Shown here in pieces: positions 1-9,813 of a DNA stretch of 64,000 nucleotides. The stretch comes from Mucilaginibacter flavidus (lineage in GTDB: Bacteria > Bacteroidota > Bacteroidia > Sphingobacteriales > Sphingobacteriaceae): NCBI RefSeq assembly GCF_024055575.1, contig NZ_JAMXOE010000031.1:1-64000 (forward strand), written 5' to 3'. Below the pieces are notes generated by a model, which was not told the origin of the DNA, searched no databases, and worked only from the letters and a program-made list of their open reading frames with translations. The first letter of the stretch is position 1. The number at the start of each line of letters is the position of its first letter. Both the position numbers and the translations under genes were made by a program.

Positions 1-33
1 CAATAAATAAAGTAGTAAGGCTAATCTTTTCAT
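1..33 (-). CDS. Start of a secreted protein, cut by the left window edge
   Basis: An ATG on the minus strand at 31-33 opens a frame reading MKRLALLLYLL up to the edge. The Lys-Arg followed by a leucine run is a typical signal-peptide start. It lies about 200 bases downstream of a DUF3857 gene on the same strand, so it could be a further array member or an unrelated secreted protein; eleven residues are not enough to tell. Confidence 0.45.
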   Translation of the reverse strand, partial: MKRLALLLYLL

Positions 34-119
34 ATTGGGTAAGGCTTTGATAAACCTAACCAATAAAAACTAAATTATAAAATTACCGGCGTCCCAACTG
101 ATATATAGTTACCTAAAAA

Positions 120-232
120 AATCTTTTTCATTATTAAACACTTGTTCTTTTCGTTCAATTCCTAACTCTTTTCTCTTGATCCTTGTCTTTTAACTCTTAG
201 TTCTTGACTCTCAATTTCTTGACTCTGTTCCC
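120..232. repeat. Gene-free spacer of degenerate short repeats
   Basis: The spacer is built from repeated words such as TTCTTGACTCT, CTTTTAACTCTTAG and CTTGATCCTTG (on the minus strand AGAGTCAAGAA, AGAGTTAAAAG). The period is irregular, about 11-16 bases. There is no reading frame of note. It sits just downstream of a minus-strand gene stop. I infer a drifting low-complexity repeat rather than a regulatory element. Confidence 0.4.
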
Positions 233-2218
233 CTATCCTTTTTTCAACACAATTACTTCGTTCAGCATTTCATGCATTTTCTTAAAAAAGGCATAAAAAT
301 CGGGGTATTTATCTTTGGAATATTCGGGCACATTATAGTACACGTTGTAGCGTATTACTATTGAACCATCCTGTTCGGCCACCACGCGCTTAAACGTGAA
401 ACTTTTATCAGGCATAGTCATGCTGGCGTTCTTTGGCAGCGCATCAGCTTTGTAGCCTGCCGGTATTTTGTAAATGCCGTTTATCGAGTAGCTGCGATTA
501 TAGCCAAACTCAACGTCCGTTTGCCGGTTTTCACTTAAAAAAGGGTTGCTTTTAAGTGCCGAAAACAGGTTAGGGTTTAAGTAGATATAGCTTTCGTCCG
601 AGCCGGCCAAATCCAGGTTAAAATTAAAGTTTTGCATCAGCGGCAGCGAGTCCACTTCCATGTTTTCCAGCTTCAGGCCGGTTACCTTTATGTTATTGTC
701 GTCGTGGCGCAAAAAGTCGATGTATTTTTTTTCGCCATCAGTTTTGTAACGGTCCACCACATTTATTTTGTTGTAGCTGTTGCTGCTTATCTGCGCGGTG
801 CCCTCAATTTTGCCACCGGCCTTTATTTCTGCATTTACAAAAACCGACTCGCGCACTGGCTCATTTTTTTTCAGGGTAATGATGTTATACAAATCTTTCG
901 ATTTATCAATATAAAGGCCTGATGAGTTTAGCAGTTCTGATGGAGTTTCGTTATACATATTGTACTTACCACTGGCATCGAGCACATATTTTTTTGAAGA
1001 ATCAACCGGCACATACACCACGCCACGGTTAAACTGCGCCAATGATGTGTAAAACGGCCTTACCCTGCCATGTTCGCGTGTGCTTACCACCATGGGGTAT
1101 GCCCCTATGCCTGATTGCTTAAGTAAATGATACAATATCAGGTTTATTTCGGTTGCGTTGCCTGTTTTATTTTCCCATGCACGATAGGTTCCGTCTATCG
1201 TATACCAGCGGTCGCTGCCGTTCCACTTCATGGTGTTTTTTACCTCGTTAAAAAGATAGGCTATACGCTCGTCGGTCGATTTTATGGCCTTTGCTTTTGC
1301 TATTATGGCTTCCTCGCCGGTTACTTTCCTTTTCAACTGCCCGCCAAAGTCGTCATCATCGGCCAATATCCCACCTACTTTTTCCCAGGTATCCGAATGG
1401 TTAACCACAAAGCCACCGATCGGCTTGATGGTAACCAATTGGAAACGGATAGCCTGCACGTTATCCCGGTACGACGACATATAAGGCTCATCGGGCAACG
1501 ACGGCACATTTACCAATGCACGCAGCGTATTTTCCAGGGTGTATTGGTAGGATTGGCTACCCTCTAACAAGCTTCGTCCATCGGATGTGGTTTTATACTT
1601 TGCAAATGCCATTGCCAGGTTTGTGTTTGCCCTGAAATAAAAAATATCGGGTATTGCAGTGTATAACTCGCTGTAACGTACCGGTATATGGTCCTGGAAT
1701 TCCCAGTCGGGAAAATTTACGAACGAATTTGTGTTAAGGTTGTACTTATATTCAAGTATACTTCCCGGTTTTACATCGGGGAACGTAAAGGTTATTTCGC
1801 TGTTATTTTTGTCGATGACTTTGGTGTAGATCAGTTTTTTATCCAGCTTGATAATCTCAGGTTTGCCATTAACAAGGTTTATTGTTTGCGCCTGCAGCCC
1901 GGTGATGTACTCCAGGCGGTTGCCGCTGTAAAATTTAATGTGTATGTCGGCCTCTTTTTTGCCATTGTCGTTAAATACTTTTATCCGGCGATGTATTTCG
2001 TTGGTTATCGACATTAAATCGGCGCCAAAATAAACGTTTCCTTTATCAAAGAGCACCTCGGCGTTGGCATCTTTTTCAAAATCGCAGGCCTTCATTTCAA
2101 GGTCGGCAATATCAATTTTTCCGAAAGGTTGTGTGGTTGGCATTGCCGCGGCCGGCGTTTGCGCCTTTACGGTAAAACAAACAAAGGCCAGTAAAAAGGC
2201 GGGTAAAAGTTTATTCAT
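233..2218 (-). CDS. Secreted DUF3857 / transglutaminase-like protein, array copy 1
   Basis: 661 residues with a signal peptide (MNKLLPAFLLAFVCFTVKAQ). A DUF3857-type beta-rich region covers about residues 35-230, with the conserved KIDIADLEMKACDFEKDANA stretch and the VKPGSILEYKY motif. A transglutaminase-like region follows (about 290-420), then a long C-terminal beta domain ending in EMLNEVIVLKKG. In active transglutaminase folds a GxC motif opens the catalytic helix; here the position reads GNATEINLILY, with Ala instead of Cys. The expected His is also missing (QFNRGVVYV), while the Asp remains (YVLDASGKY). The protein is therefore probably a non-catalytic surface or periplasmic protein. 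It is the last of four tandem paralogues on the minus strand, 75 bases after the frameshifted copy. The role is unknown. Confidence 0.88.
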   Translation of the reverse strand: MNKLLPAFLLAFVCFTVKAQTPAAAMPTTQPFGKIDIADLEMKACDFEKDANAEVLFDKGNVYFGADLMSITNEIHRRIKVFNDNGKKEADIHIKFYSGNRLEYITGLQAQTINLVNGKPEIIKLDKKLIYTKVIDKNNSEITFTFPDVKPGSILEYKYNLNTNSFVNFPDWEFQDHIPVRYSELYTAIPDIFYFRANTNLAMAFAKYKTTSDGRSLLEGSQSYQYTLENTLRALVNVPSLPDEPYMSSYRDNVQAIRFQLVTIKPIGGFVVNHSDTWEKVGGILADDDDFGGQLKRKVTGEEAIIAKAKAIKSTDERIAYLFNEVKNTMKWNGSDRWYTIDGTYRAWENKTGNATEINLILYHLLKQSGIGAYPMVVSTREHGRVRPFYTSLAQFNRGVVYVPVDSSKKYVLDASGKYNMYNETPSELLNSSGLYIDKSKDLYNIITLKKNEPVRESVFVNAEIKAGGKIEGTAQISSNSYNKINVVDRYKTDGEKKYIDFLRHDDNNIKVTGLKLENMEVDSLPLMQNFNFNLDLAGSDESYIYLNPNLFSALKSNPFLSENRQTDVEFGYNRSYSINGIYKIPAGYKADALPKNASMTMPDKSFTFKRVVAEQDGSIVIRYNVYYNVPEYSKDKYPDFYAFFKKMHEMLNEVIVLKKG

Positions 2219-2293
2219 TGTGATACAATTTGGTATTTAAATATAGTTAATAGGTTTTATTATTATGGGTATGATATTATTTAATAGCGATAT

Positions 2294-4262
2294 TTAATTT
2301 TTCTTCAATACAATTTGCTCGTTAAGCAAATCGAACATCTTTTTATAGAAATCCCGGATGCTGGGGTATTCATCGGCGGGGAAAACGGCGTGTTTGTAAT
2401 TGACGGTGTAGTGTACCATTATTGAGCCTTCCTGGTCGGCAACCACACGTTTAAAAGTTATGCTGGTATCCGGCATCATTAAAGATGTAGGCTTTGGTAT
2501 CGATTCAATTTTGTACCCTGCCGGAATTTTATAAATGCCGTTGATTGCATAATAATTTAAGCTCCCAAAATCAATTTCGGAATGGCGGGTTTCGCTTAAA
2601 AACGGGTTGGTATGAAACGATGAAAATAAATTTGGATTAATGAAAATGTAGTTCTCGTCTGAGCCTGTAAGTTCCTGTTGAAAACTGAAGCTTTCTGTTA
2701 ACGGCAGCGTGTCTTTGCCAACATTATCCCGTTTATACCCGGTAATTGTCAGGCTATTATCATTGTCTTTTAACTTATCGATATACTTTTTCTCGCCAAG
2801 TTCATCATACACCTGCAAACAATTGGCCCTGTGATAGCTAAAGTCGTTTATTTGTGCATTGCCATCCAGCTTTCCGCCTTGTTTAATTTCGGCAGTAACA
2901 AAAACAATTTTCCGCGATGGGTTATCATTTTTTAGCGGCACCAGCATGTGAATACCCCAATTATTTGGGTCGACAAAAAAACCGTTAGAGTTCAGCAACT
3001 CAAATGGAACGTCTCTCCATGTGTTAAATTTGTTACTGGCGTCAAGGGTATAGGCTCTCTTGCTGCCAGCATTTACACTAACAACTGTTTTATTAAATGC
3101 ATTCATATCCGGATATCCGGGATTAATTTTTCCATTATCGCGCGTGCTTACAAAAAGAGGGAAACAATTTATGCCTGCCTGTTTAAGAAAACTGTATAGT
3201 ATTAAATTAATTTCGGTACTGTTGCCTTGTTTTTTTATCCCATGCTTTTTTTACACCGTCGCGCGTAAACCATTCGTTCTCGCCATTCCATTTTACATCA
3301 TTCTTTATTTTATTAAAAATGTAGCTTACTTTTTCCTCATCGGTGCCAAATGCCTTTACAGTAGTAAGCATTTTATCCGGGTCAACCAAAGTTTGCCTCA
3401 ATTGAGGGCCAAAGTCATCGTCGGTTACAATAGCATGCCGCAACTGCCACCAATTCATGTCTAATGTTCGCATGTTGCTTTTAAGCGAGTATTTTATTGC
3501 CGATAATATAAACCGCATGCGTTGCAGGTTATCTTTGCGCGATGTTGAATAAGGCTCATCTCTGAATGAGTTTATATTTTTTAGCGCCCAGGTAAATTTG
3601 GCCCCAATGGTATCGCCGCTGCTATTAATCCAGCGTTCCTGCGTGTTTTTTACATAGTCACCTGATATTTTGGGAATAATTTTGTAAGAATAATCAGTTC
3701 GGATAGAAGCATTAAGTTCGCAGTATTTAACGGGTATATCCTGCTGAATCTCCCAATCCGGAAACGCCCCGGCGAAATCAAACGTAAGTTTATACGCATA
3801 TTCAATTACCGAACCAACCTTTACCTGGGGAAAAGTAAAAGTTATTTTCTTTGTGTTTTTGTCGGCAGCCTGTTTAAAAAACTGTGCCTTGTCGACTTTT
3901 ACATATGATACTTTGCCATTTTCAAGATTAGCGGTTTCGGCTTCAATATCGCCTACACTTTCAAGGCCATGCCGACTTACGTAGCCAATGGTAACGTTTG
4001 CCTCGTCCGTGCCTTTCGTTGTCAGAATCTTTATCCTTACGTGCCTTACTACTGCGGTAGACCCAAAACCGGTGTTAACATCGGTTTTATCAAACAGCAC
4101 CATAGCATTAGCGCCTTTTTCAAAATCGCAGGCGGTAAGTTTCAGGTCGGCAATATCAACTTTTCCGTACGGCTGGGTTCTCGATATCGAACTATCGGGT
4201 GTTTGTGCCTTTACGCAAACGCTTATCAGCACAAAAAATAACATAAGTAAAGCTTCCTTCAT
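2294..4262 (-). pseudogene. DUF3857 / transglutaminase-like paralogue broken by a frameshift, array copy 2
   Basis: Two reading frames together match the full length of the neighbouring paralogue. The N-terminal part (3207-4262, signal peptide MKEALLMLFFVLISVCVKAQ) breaks off after KKAWDKK with the tail TRQQYRN. The C-terminal part resumes in another frame, with STEINLILYSFLKQAGI and then NAFNKTVVSV to the end LNEQIVLKKN. The intact copy reads KKAWDKKQGNSAEVN from a run of six A on the coding strand; here the run at 3230-3236 has seven. Removing one base restores QGNSTEIN. The rest of both frames is undamaged, so the change is recent, a phase-variable tract, or a sequencing error. As in the other copies the catalytic Cys position is not Cys. 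It lies 16 bases after copy 3. Confidence 0.85.
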
Positions 4263-4278
4263 TTTCTTCGGTTTAGGA

Positions 4279-6246
4279 CTATTCCTTCTTTAACACAATT
4301 TGTTCATTCAGCAAATCGAACATCTTTTTATAGAAATCGCGGATGCCGGGGTATTCATCGGCGGGGAAAACGGCTCTTCTATAATTAATGGTATATCGCA
4401 CTGTTATTAAGCCCTCCTGCTCGGCCACAATGCGTTTAAATGTTATGCTGGTATCGGGCATCATCAGCGATGTTGCTTTAGGCAGAGATTCTGTTATATA
4501 TCCTGCCGGAATTTTGTATACACCATTAATGGCATAGTAATTTAAGCTGCCAAAATCAATAGCCGAATTGCGCCCTTCACTTAAAAACGGGTTGGTACGA
4601 AACGAGGTAAATAAATTGGGGTTGATAAAAATGTAATTATCGTCCGAACTGGTAAGGTCGAGCTGAAAATCAAAACGTTCAATTAATGGGAGCGAATCTT
4701 TTTCAACGTTTTCGCGCTTGTATGATGTTATTTTAAGGTTATTGTCATCATCTCTTAACGCATCAACATACTTTTTTTCACCAAGCTTTTCATATTTCTC
4801 CAGGCTGTTTTTACGGGCATAACTAAACCGGTTAACCTGGGTATTGCCCTCCAGTTTTCCATTTGGTTTAATGGTTGCCTCCACAAAAACAACCTTTCGC
4901 GATGGGTTATCATTTTTAAGGGGCACCAACAAGTTTACGCCGGTGTTATCCGGGTCGATAAAAAAGCCTGTTGTATTTAAAATTTCAAACGGGGCGTCTG
5001 TCCAGGTATTAAATTTACTGCAGGCGTCAAGCACGTAGTTTTTCCGGGATAGTGTTACGCTAACCACAATTTTGTTAAATGCATTAATATCCGGGTAGCT
5101 GGTGTTTATTTTCCCGTTATCGCGCGTGCTTACAAACAACGGGGAGCATTTTATCCCCGCCTGTTTCAGAAACCGGTATAAGATCAAATTTACTTCGGCG
5201 CTATTCCCTTGTTTTTTGTCCCATGCCTTTTTTATGCCCTCGCGTGTAAACCATACATTTTCGCCGTTCCATTTAATGTCACTTTTTATTTTATTAAAAA
5301 TATAACTTGTTTTTTCCTCATCAGTAGTAAATGCTTTTGCCCCGGCAATTATGTTGTCGGCATCGTGGAGCTTTTGGGTTAATTCCATGGCAAAATCACG
5401 GTCGTTCATAATAGTGTATCTTAAATAATCCCAGTTCATCCAGAGCCGGGGATGGTTACTGTTAGGCGAAAACCTTCCGGATGATAATATAAAGCGAATA
5501 CGTTGCAGGTTATCCTGGCGCGAGGTGGCGTATGGTTCGTCTGTAAACGATGGGATGTTTTTTAGGGCCCATGCATATTTGATCCCTATTGTATCTCTCT
5601 TTCCTTTAATCCATGGCTCGTGGGTCTTTTTTTCATACACACCTAATACATGGGGGATAATTTTATACGAGTATTCATTCCTGACGGCGGCATTGAGTTC
5701 GCAATATTTTACCGGTATATCCTGCTGAATATCCCAGGCGGGGAATATACCCTCGTTGTCAAGTGTAAGAGTATAAGTATATTCGATAACAGAACCGACC
5801 TTAACCTGGGGAAAAGTAAAAGTTATTTTCTTAATATTTTTGTCGGCGACCTGTTTAAAAAACTGCGATTTGTCAACTTTAAGGTAGGTTATTTTGCCAT
5901 CGTCAAGATTAACGGTTTCGGCTTCAACGTCGCCTACGCTTTCAACGCCATGCCTGCTTACGTAGCTGATGGTAACATTTGCCTGGTCGGTGCCTTTGGT
6001 AGTTAATATCTTTATCCTTACGTGCCTTAACACAGCCGTGGACGATAAACCGGTGTTGACATTGGTTTTATCAAACAAAACCATAGCATTTGCATCTTTT
6101 TCAAAATCGCACGTGGTAAGTTTCAGGTCGGCAATATCAACCTTACCGTAAGGCTGCGATGAAAAAACTGCAGCCGTGTCGGGCTTTTGCGCTTTTACAG
6201 CAAGCCCCAACAGGCAAAACAATAAGAAGAGTGTAAGTTTATGCAA
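4279..6246 (-). CDS. Secreted DUF3857 / transglutaminase-like protein, array copy 3
   Basis: 655 residues; signal peptide MHKLTLFLLFCLLGLAVKAQ. The start codon is TTG: a stop lies two codons upstream, so no ATG is possible. Domain order is the same as in copy 1: DUF3857 region with KVDIADLKLTTCDFEKDANA, transglutaminase-like middle, C-terminal beta domain. The catalytic region reads KKQGNSAEVNLILYRFLKQA, with Ser-Ala where Cys is expected, and AFNKIVVSV where His is expected; Asp is kept in YVLDACSKF. It is closest to the frameshifted copy 2, sharing long identical stretches such as ITFTFPQVKVGSVIEY, which points to a recent duplication. Only 18 bases separate it from copy 4, so the array is probably one transcript. 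Confidence 0.88.
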   Translation of the reverse strand: MHKLTLFLLFCLLGLAVKAQKPDTAAVFSSQPYGKVDIADLKLTTCDFEKDANAMVLFDKTNVNTGLSSTAVLRHVRIKILTTKGTDQANVTISYVSRHGVESVGDVEAETVNLDDGKITYLKVDKSQFFKQVADKNIKKITFTFPQVKVGSVIEYTYTLTLDNEGIFPAWDIQQDIPVKYCELNAAVRNEYSYKIIPHVLGVYEKKTHEPWIKGKRDTIGIKYAWALKNIPSFTDEPYATSRQDNLQRIRFILSSGRFSPNSNHPRLWMNWDYLRYTIMNDRDFAMELTQKLHDADNIIAGAKAFTTDEEKTSYIFNKIKSDIKWNGENVWFTREGIKKAWDKKQGNSAEVNLILYRFLKQAGIKCSPLFVSTRDNGKINTSYPDINAFNKIVVSVTLSRKNYVLDACSKFNTWTDAPFEILNTTGFFIDPDNTGVNLLVPLKNDNPSRKVVFVEATIKPNGKLEGNTQVNRFSYARKNSLEKYEKLGEKKYVDALRDDDNNLKITSYKRENVEKDSLPLIERFDFQLDLTSSDDNYIFINPNLFTSFRTNPFLSEGRNSAIDFGSLNYYAINGVYKIPAGYITESLPKATSLMMPDTSITFKRIVAEQEGLITVRYTINYRRAVFPADEYPGIRDFYKKMFDLLNEQIVLKKE

Positions 6247-6264
6247 TGGTTATGGTATTAGGTT

Positions 6265-8193
6265 TTAGTTTTTCTTTAATACAATTTGCTCATTCAGCAT
6301 CTCGAACATCTTTTTATAAAAATCGCGAATGCCGGGGTACTCATCGGCCGAAAACTGTGTGCGTTTTAAACTGATATTATAATATGTAGCTATTTTACCG
6401 TCTTCGTTTGATACAATCCGCTTAAAACTGATGCCTTTGTCGGGGGTTATCATTGATACGTTCTGCGGTAATGATTCTACTTTATAGCCGGCAGGCGCGG
6501 TGTAAACAGCCCTTGCAGAAAGATTACTTAAATTCCCATAATCAATCGCGGCCTGCCGCGTTTCGCTTAAAAATGGATTGTTGTTTAACGAAGTAAACAA
6601 CGTTGGATTAATATATAAGTATTTTTCGTCCGAACTCGTCAAATCTAGCTTAAAATCGATATTCTCTAAAAGAGGCAGTGAATCCACATCTGCATTTTCC
6701 CGTTTAAGGGAAAGTATTTGCAAATTGTTATCATTGTTCCGTAGTTCGGTTTTATACTTTTCATCGCCAAGCTCGTAGTATTGTTGTAGCTTGTTGATTC
6801 TTGCATTGCCTGTGGTAAGAATGTGTGCCGAACCTACCAATTTGCCGTCTGCGTTCACCTGTGCCATAACAGAAATTGATTTCCTAATGGGTAAGCTATC
6901 AGTTAAAGTCTTCAGCGTAGTTACTTTACTGTCAGGGTCAAGTACAAGTGAGTATCCGTTTAACAGGTAAAACGGGATGGTAGTATAACTATTAAACCTA
7001 TTGCTGGCATCAAGCAAATAGCTAAGCTTTGGCGTTAAATTAACAGTTACTACCATGGTGTTAAAGCCATACATGCCGGGCAGGTCTGGGTACAACCTTC
7101 CATGGCTTCGGGTGGCAGCGTAGGTTATGCAGCTTTTTATGCCGGCCAGCCTCAAAAAATTGTAAAGCATATAGCTTATTTCGCCGCTGCTGCCCTGCTT
7201 TTTTCCCCAGGCTTTTTCCACGCCATCGGCCGTGCCCCAATCGTATACGTTATTCCACCGCACACCTGTTTTTATCTTATTGAACACATAGGCAATTTTT
7301 TCATCGTCGGTAACCAGACTGGCGGTTCCGGGCAATATGCCCAGGTCGTCTTTTAAATCAACCTCAAGTTGCTCTTTAATCTTTTCGTTACTCATCTGTG
7401 CGCCGGCCAGGATGCCCCAGGTAGGCTTGAAGGACGAGAAGTTGTAAGGCGATTTAGTTTTGTAAAAACGGACACACTGAATATTATCTTCGCGGCAGGT
7501 AGCGTAAGGCTCATCTTTATACGACGGTGTGTTTTTTACCGCCCACGCAAAATGAACGCCAACCGAATCATTCGATTTATTGCGGATCGCCTCTTTTATC
7601 TTTTTTTCGAAAGGACTATTTACATTGGGGAAAATACGGAAGCTAAAGCCCCTTTGTATGTACGTGTTAAATTCGCTGTAGCGAACGGGCAGTGTTTCCT
7701 GGAAATCCCAGGTGGGTAAAGCACCATTGTAGTCAACCTTGGTACGAAACGAATATTCAATCACCGAGCCCGTTTTAACGTTCGGAAAGTTTATGGTTAA
7801 TGTTTTTACAAGCTTACTAGCTGCTTGTTTATAAATCAACGCCTTATCAACCGGCGTAAATATAAGCTGGCCATTCTCCAGGTTAATGGTTTGGGCATCA
7901 AGGTCGCTAATTTTTTCAAAGTTGCTTTTGCTGTACCAGGCTATGGTAACGTTGGCATTGCCGAGGCCTTTTTCGTTTAAAATTTTAACCCGCCTGTGTT
8001 TTAGTATAATTGTTTGCTCGTCTTGTGTATACACTTCGGTTTTATCGAACAAAACAAGTGCGTTCGCATCTTTTTCAAAATCGCAGGCGGTAAGTTTCAG
8101 GTCGGCAATGTCGATCTGTCCATAAGGTTGGGTTTGCCCTTTTGATACCATTACTGCGCAAAGCAGCAACAAGAGCGTAAATAGTCTTTTCAA
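6265..8193 (-). CDS. Secreted DUF3857 / transglutaminase-like protein, array copy 4
   Basis: 642 residues; signal peptide MKRLFTLLLLLCAVMVSKGQ. It starts at a TTG directly behind an in-frame TAA, so the start is fixed. The order is DUF3857 region (QIDIADLKLTACDFEKDANA, then VKTGSVIEYSF), transglutaminase-like middle and C-terminal domain ending KKMFEMLNEQIVLKKN. The pseudo-catalytic positions are KKQGSSGEISYMLYNFLRLA (no Cys) and GFNTMVVTV (no His), with LLDASNRF keeping Asp. This is the most diverged copy and the first gene of the array, so the array promoter should lie in the AT-rich 8194-8275 stretch shared with the divergent DUF1800 gene. Function unknown. Confidence 0.88.
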   Translation of the reverse strand: MKRLFTLLLLLCAVMVSKGQTQPYGQIDIADLKLTACDFEKDANALVLFDKTEVYTQDEQTIILKHRRVKILNEKGLGNANVTIAWYSKSNFEKISDLDAQTINLENGQLIFTPVDKALIYKQAASKLVKTLTINFPNVKTGSVIEYSFRTKVDYNGALPTWDFQETLPVRYSEFNTYIQRGFSFRIFPNVNSPFEKKIKEAIRNKSNDSVGVHFAWAVKNTPSYKDEPYATCREDNIQCVRFYKTKSPYNFSSFKPTWGILAGAQMSNEKIKEQLEVDLKDDLGILPGTASLVTDDEKIAYVFNKIKTGVRWNNVYDWGTADGVEKAWGKKQGSSGEISYMLYNFLRLAGIKSCITYAATRSHGRLYPDLPGMYGFNTMVVTVNLTPKLSYLLDASNRFNSYTTIPFYLLNGYSLVLDPDSKVTTLKTLTDSLPIRKSISVMAQVNADGKLVGSAHILTTGNARINKLQQYYELGDEKYKTELRNNDNNLQILSLKRENADVDSLPLLENIDFKLDLTSSDEKYLYINPTLFTSLNNNPFLSETRQAAIDYGNLSNLSARAVYTAPAGYKVESLPQNVSMITPDKGISFKRIVSNEDGKIATYYNISLKRTQFSADEYPGIRDFYKKMFEMLNEQIVLKKN

Positions 8194-8353
8194 TTAACAG
8201 GGATTGAACAGATAAATATAATTATTAATTTAATTTCTGATTAAAATATTTTATTAGATAAATACTAAAGGAAAGATGCAATTACTGCCAAAAATCCACA
8301 AAGCCGTTAAACTATTTTGTCAAACCAAAGTCATACCATCAAATACCCTTATT

Positions 8354-9733
8354 ATGGATAATTTACTGCAGGTAAAACATTTATATGCGCGGGCCGGCTT
8401 CGGGCTGAGGTTTGATGAAAAAAGTACTGCAGGCAACCTTAGCGTAAAACATGCAATTGCCGGGTTGTTTAAAACATCTGAAAATCCGCAGCCGATAACC
8501 ATCGTTAAAGACAACGCCGATTACAGTATGTTAGTAAAAGGCGACAAGGAGCAGAAAAAGCAGTTTATGCAACTGCAGCGCCAGCAGGAAAAAGACCTCA
8601 ACATGGCCTGGCTTAACTTCATGAGCACTACCGACGCCGTGCTGCGCGAGAAGATGACCTTGTTTTGGCATAATCACTTTGCGTGCCGGAGCCGGCAATC
8701 GGAATTTGCACAACAACTCAATAATATACAACGACAGCATGCTTTAGGTAATTTTCGCGAGCTGGTGCTGGAAGTCTCCAAATCGCCGGCCATGCTCCAG
8801 TTTTTAAATAACCAGCAAAACCGCAAAGGCCACCCTAACGAAAACTTCGCCCGCGAACTAATGGAACTTTTTACAATCGGTCGCGGAAATTATACCGAGC
8901 AGGATGTTAAGGAATCGGCCCGGGCCTTTACCGGCTGGGGTTTTGATAAGGACGGTAAATTTATTACACGCCCCTTTCAGCACGATAATGGCGAAAAAAC
9001 CTTCCTGGGCAAAACCGGTAATCTAACAGGCGAGGATATCATCAACCGCCTGCTGGAGCAAAAACAAACTGCCATATTTATCAGCACTAAGCTTTACAAA
9101 TATTTGGTTAACGAGGTGCCCAACCCGGCACACATCACGGCTATGGCCGACGTTTTTTACCGCGGAAATTATGAAATAAAGCCACTGCTCGAGTTTGTGT
9201 TTACCGCGCCCTGGTTCTATGATCCGCAAAATACGGGCAACCTGGTAAAGTCGCCGGTTGAGTTTTTGGTAGGGCTTAACCGCCAGTTTTACATCAGTTA
9301 CCAGCGGCCCGAAGTACTGCTGCAATTTCAGAAAGTATTGGGACAGGTGCTCTTTTACCCGCCTAACGTAGCCGGCTGGCCCGGCGGCCGTAACTGGATT
9401 GACAGTTCATCGCTAATGTACCGCCTAAAAATACCGTCGACCATATTAAATGGTGGGCTGATTGACTTTACCGGCAAAGCCGACCCTGAAGAGGAAGCTT
9501 ACATAGCCGCCACCCGTAACCAGCAGCAGCAGGTAAACGCACGCGTGCAAGCCCAGGTTGATTGGGATAAGTTGATGAAAACTATTCCCGCCGGCATAAA
9601 CAACCAGCAAATAGCAGCATTTTTGCTGCAGCCACCGGTAAGTAAAACGCTGGCCGCCGAGCTTGGCAATGCACCGGATATTAAAACAGCAATAATTCAA
9701 ACAGTATCAACGCCTGAATATCAACTATGTTAA
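8354..9733 (+). CDS. DUF1800 domain protein
   Basis: 459 residues from the ATG at 8354 (MDNLLQVKHLYARAGFG), which places the family's usual HLxxRAGFG motif near the N-terminus as expected. An in-frame ATG at 8276 would add 26 residues that look neither like a signal peptide nor like the family; it has a purine-rich stretch in front, so it cannot be excluded. Conserved family motifs seen are KMTLFWHNHFAC, NENFARELMELFTIG, ESARAFTGWGFD and the C-terminal PPNVAGWPGGRNWID. DUF1800 proteins are nearly always encoded next to a DUF1501 protein, as here (80 bases downstream). Their biochemical role is not established; an exported or envelope-associated function is inferred from the Tat-type partner. 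Confidence 0.9.
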   Translation: MDNLLQVKHLYARAGFGLRFDEKSTAGNLSVKHAIAGLFKTSENPQPITIVKDNADYSMLVKGDKEQKKQFMQLQRQQEKDLNMAWLNFMSTTDAVLREKMTLFWHNHFACRSRQSEFAQQLNNIQRQHALGNFRELVLEVSKSPAMLQFLNNQQNRKGHPNENFARELMELFTIGRGNYTEQDVKESARAFTGWGFDKDGKFITRPFQHDNGEKTFLGKTGNLTGEDIINRLLEQKQTAIFISTKLYKYLVNEVPNPAHITAMADVFYRGNYEIKPLLEFVFTAPWFYDPQNTGNLVKSPVEFLVGLNRQFYISYQRPEVLLQFQKVLGQVLFYPPNVAGWPGGRNWIDSSSLMYRLKIPSTILNGGLIDFTGKADPEEEAYIAATRNQQQQVNARVQAQVDWDKLMKTIPAGINNQQIAAFLLQPPVSKTLAAELGNAPDIKTAIIQTVSTPEYQLC

Positions 9734-9736
9734 TTT

Positions 9737-9812
9737 TTTAATTAGTGAGTTAGTGATTTTTAAGACAGTTTTCTCAATCACTAATTCGCCAATTCACTAA
9801 ATCGCTAATTAA
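9737..9812. repeat. AT-rich inverted spacer repeat
   Basis: The short gap between the DUF1800 and DUF1501 genes consists of two facing arms made of the words TTAGTGA / AATCACTAA (TTAATTAGTGAGTTAGTGAT on the left, AATCACTAATTC and CTAAATCGCTAATTAA on the right). It could fold into an imperfect hairpin within the dicistronic transcript. The same vocabulary recurs at 46010-46035 and 46899-47039. Confidence 0.45.
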
Positions 9813-9813
9813 G

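Noticed and set aside
8276..8353. In-frame extension of the DUF1800 gene to an upstream ATG
   Set aside because: The added 26 residues do not match the family, which begins close to the HLYxRAGFG motif; kept as an alternative start only.
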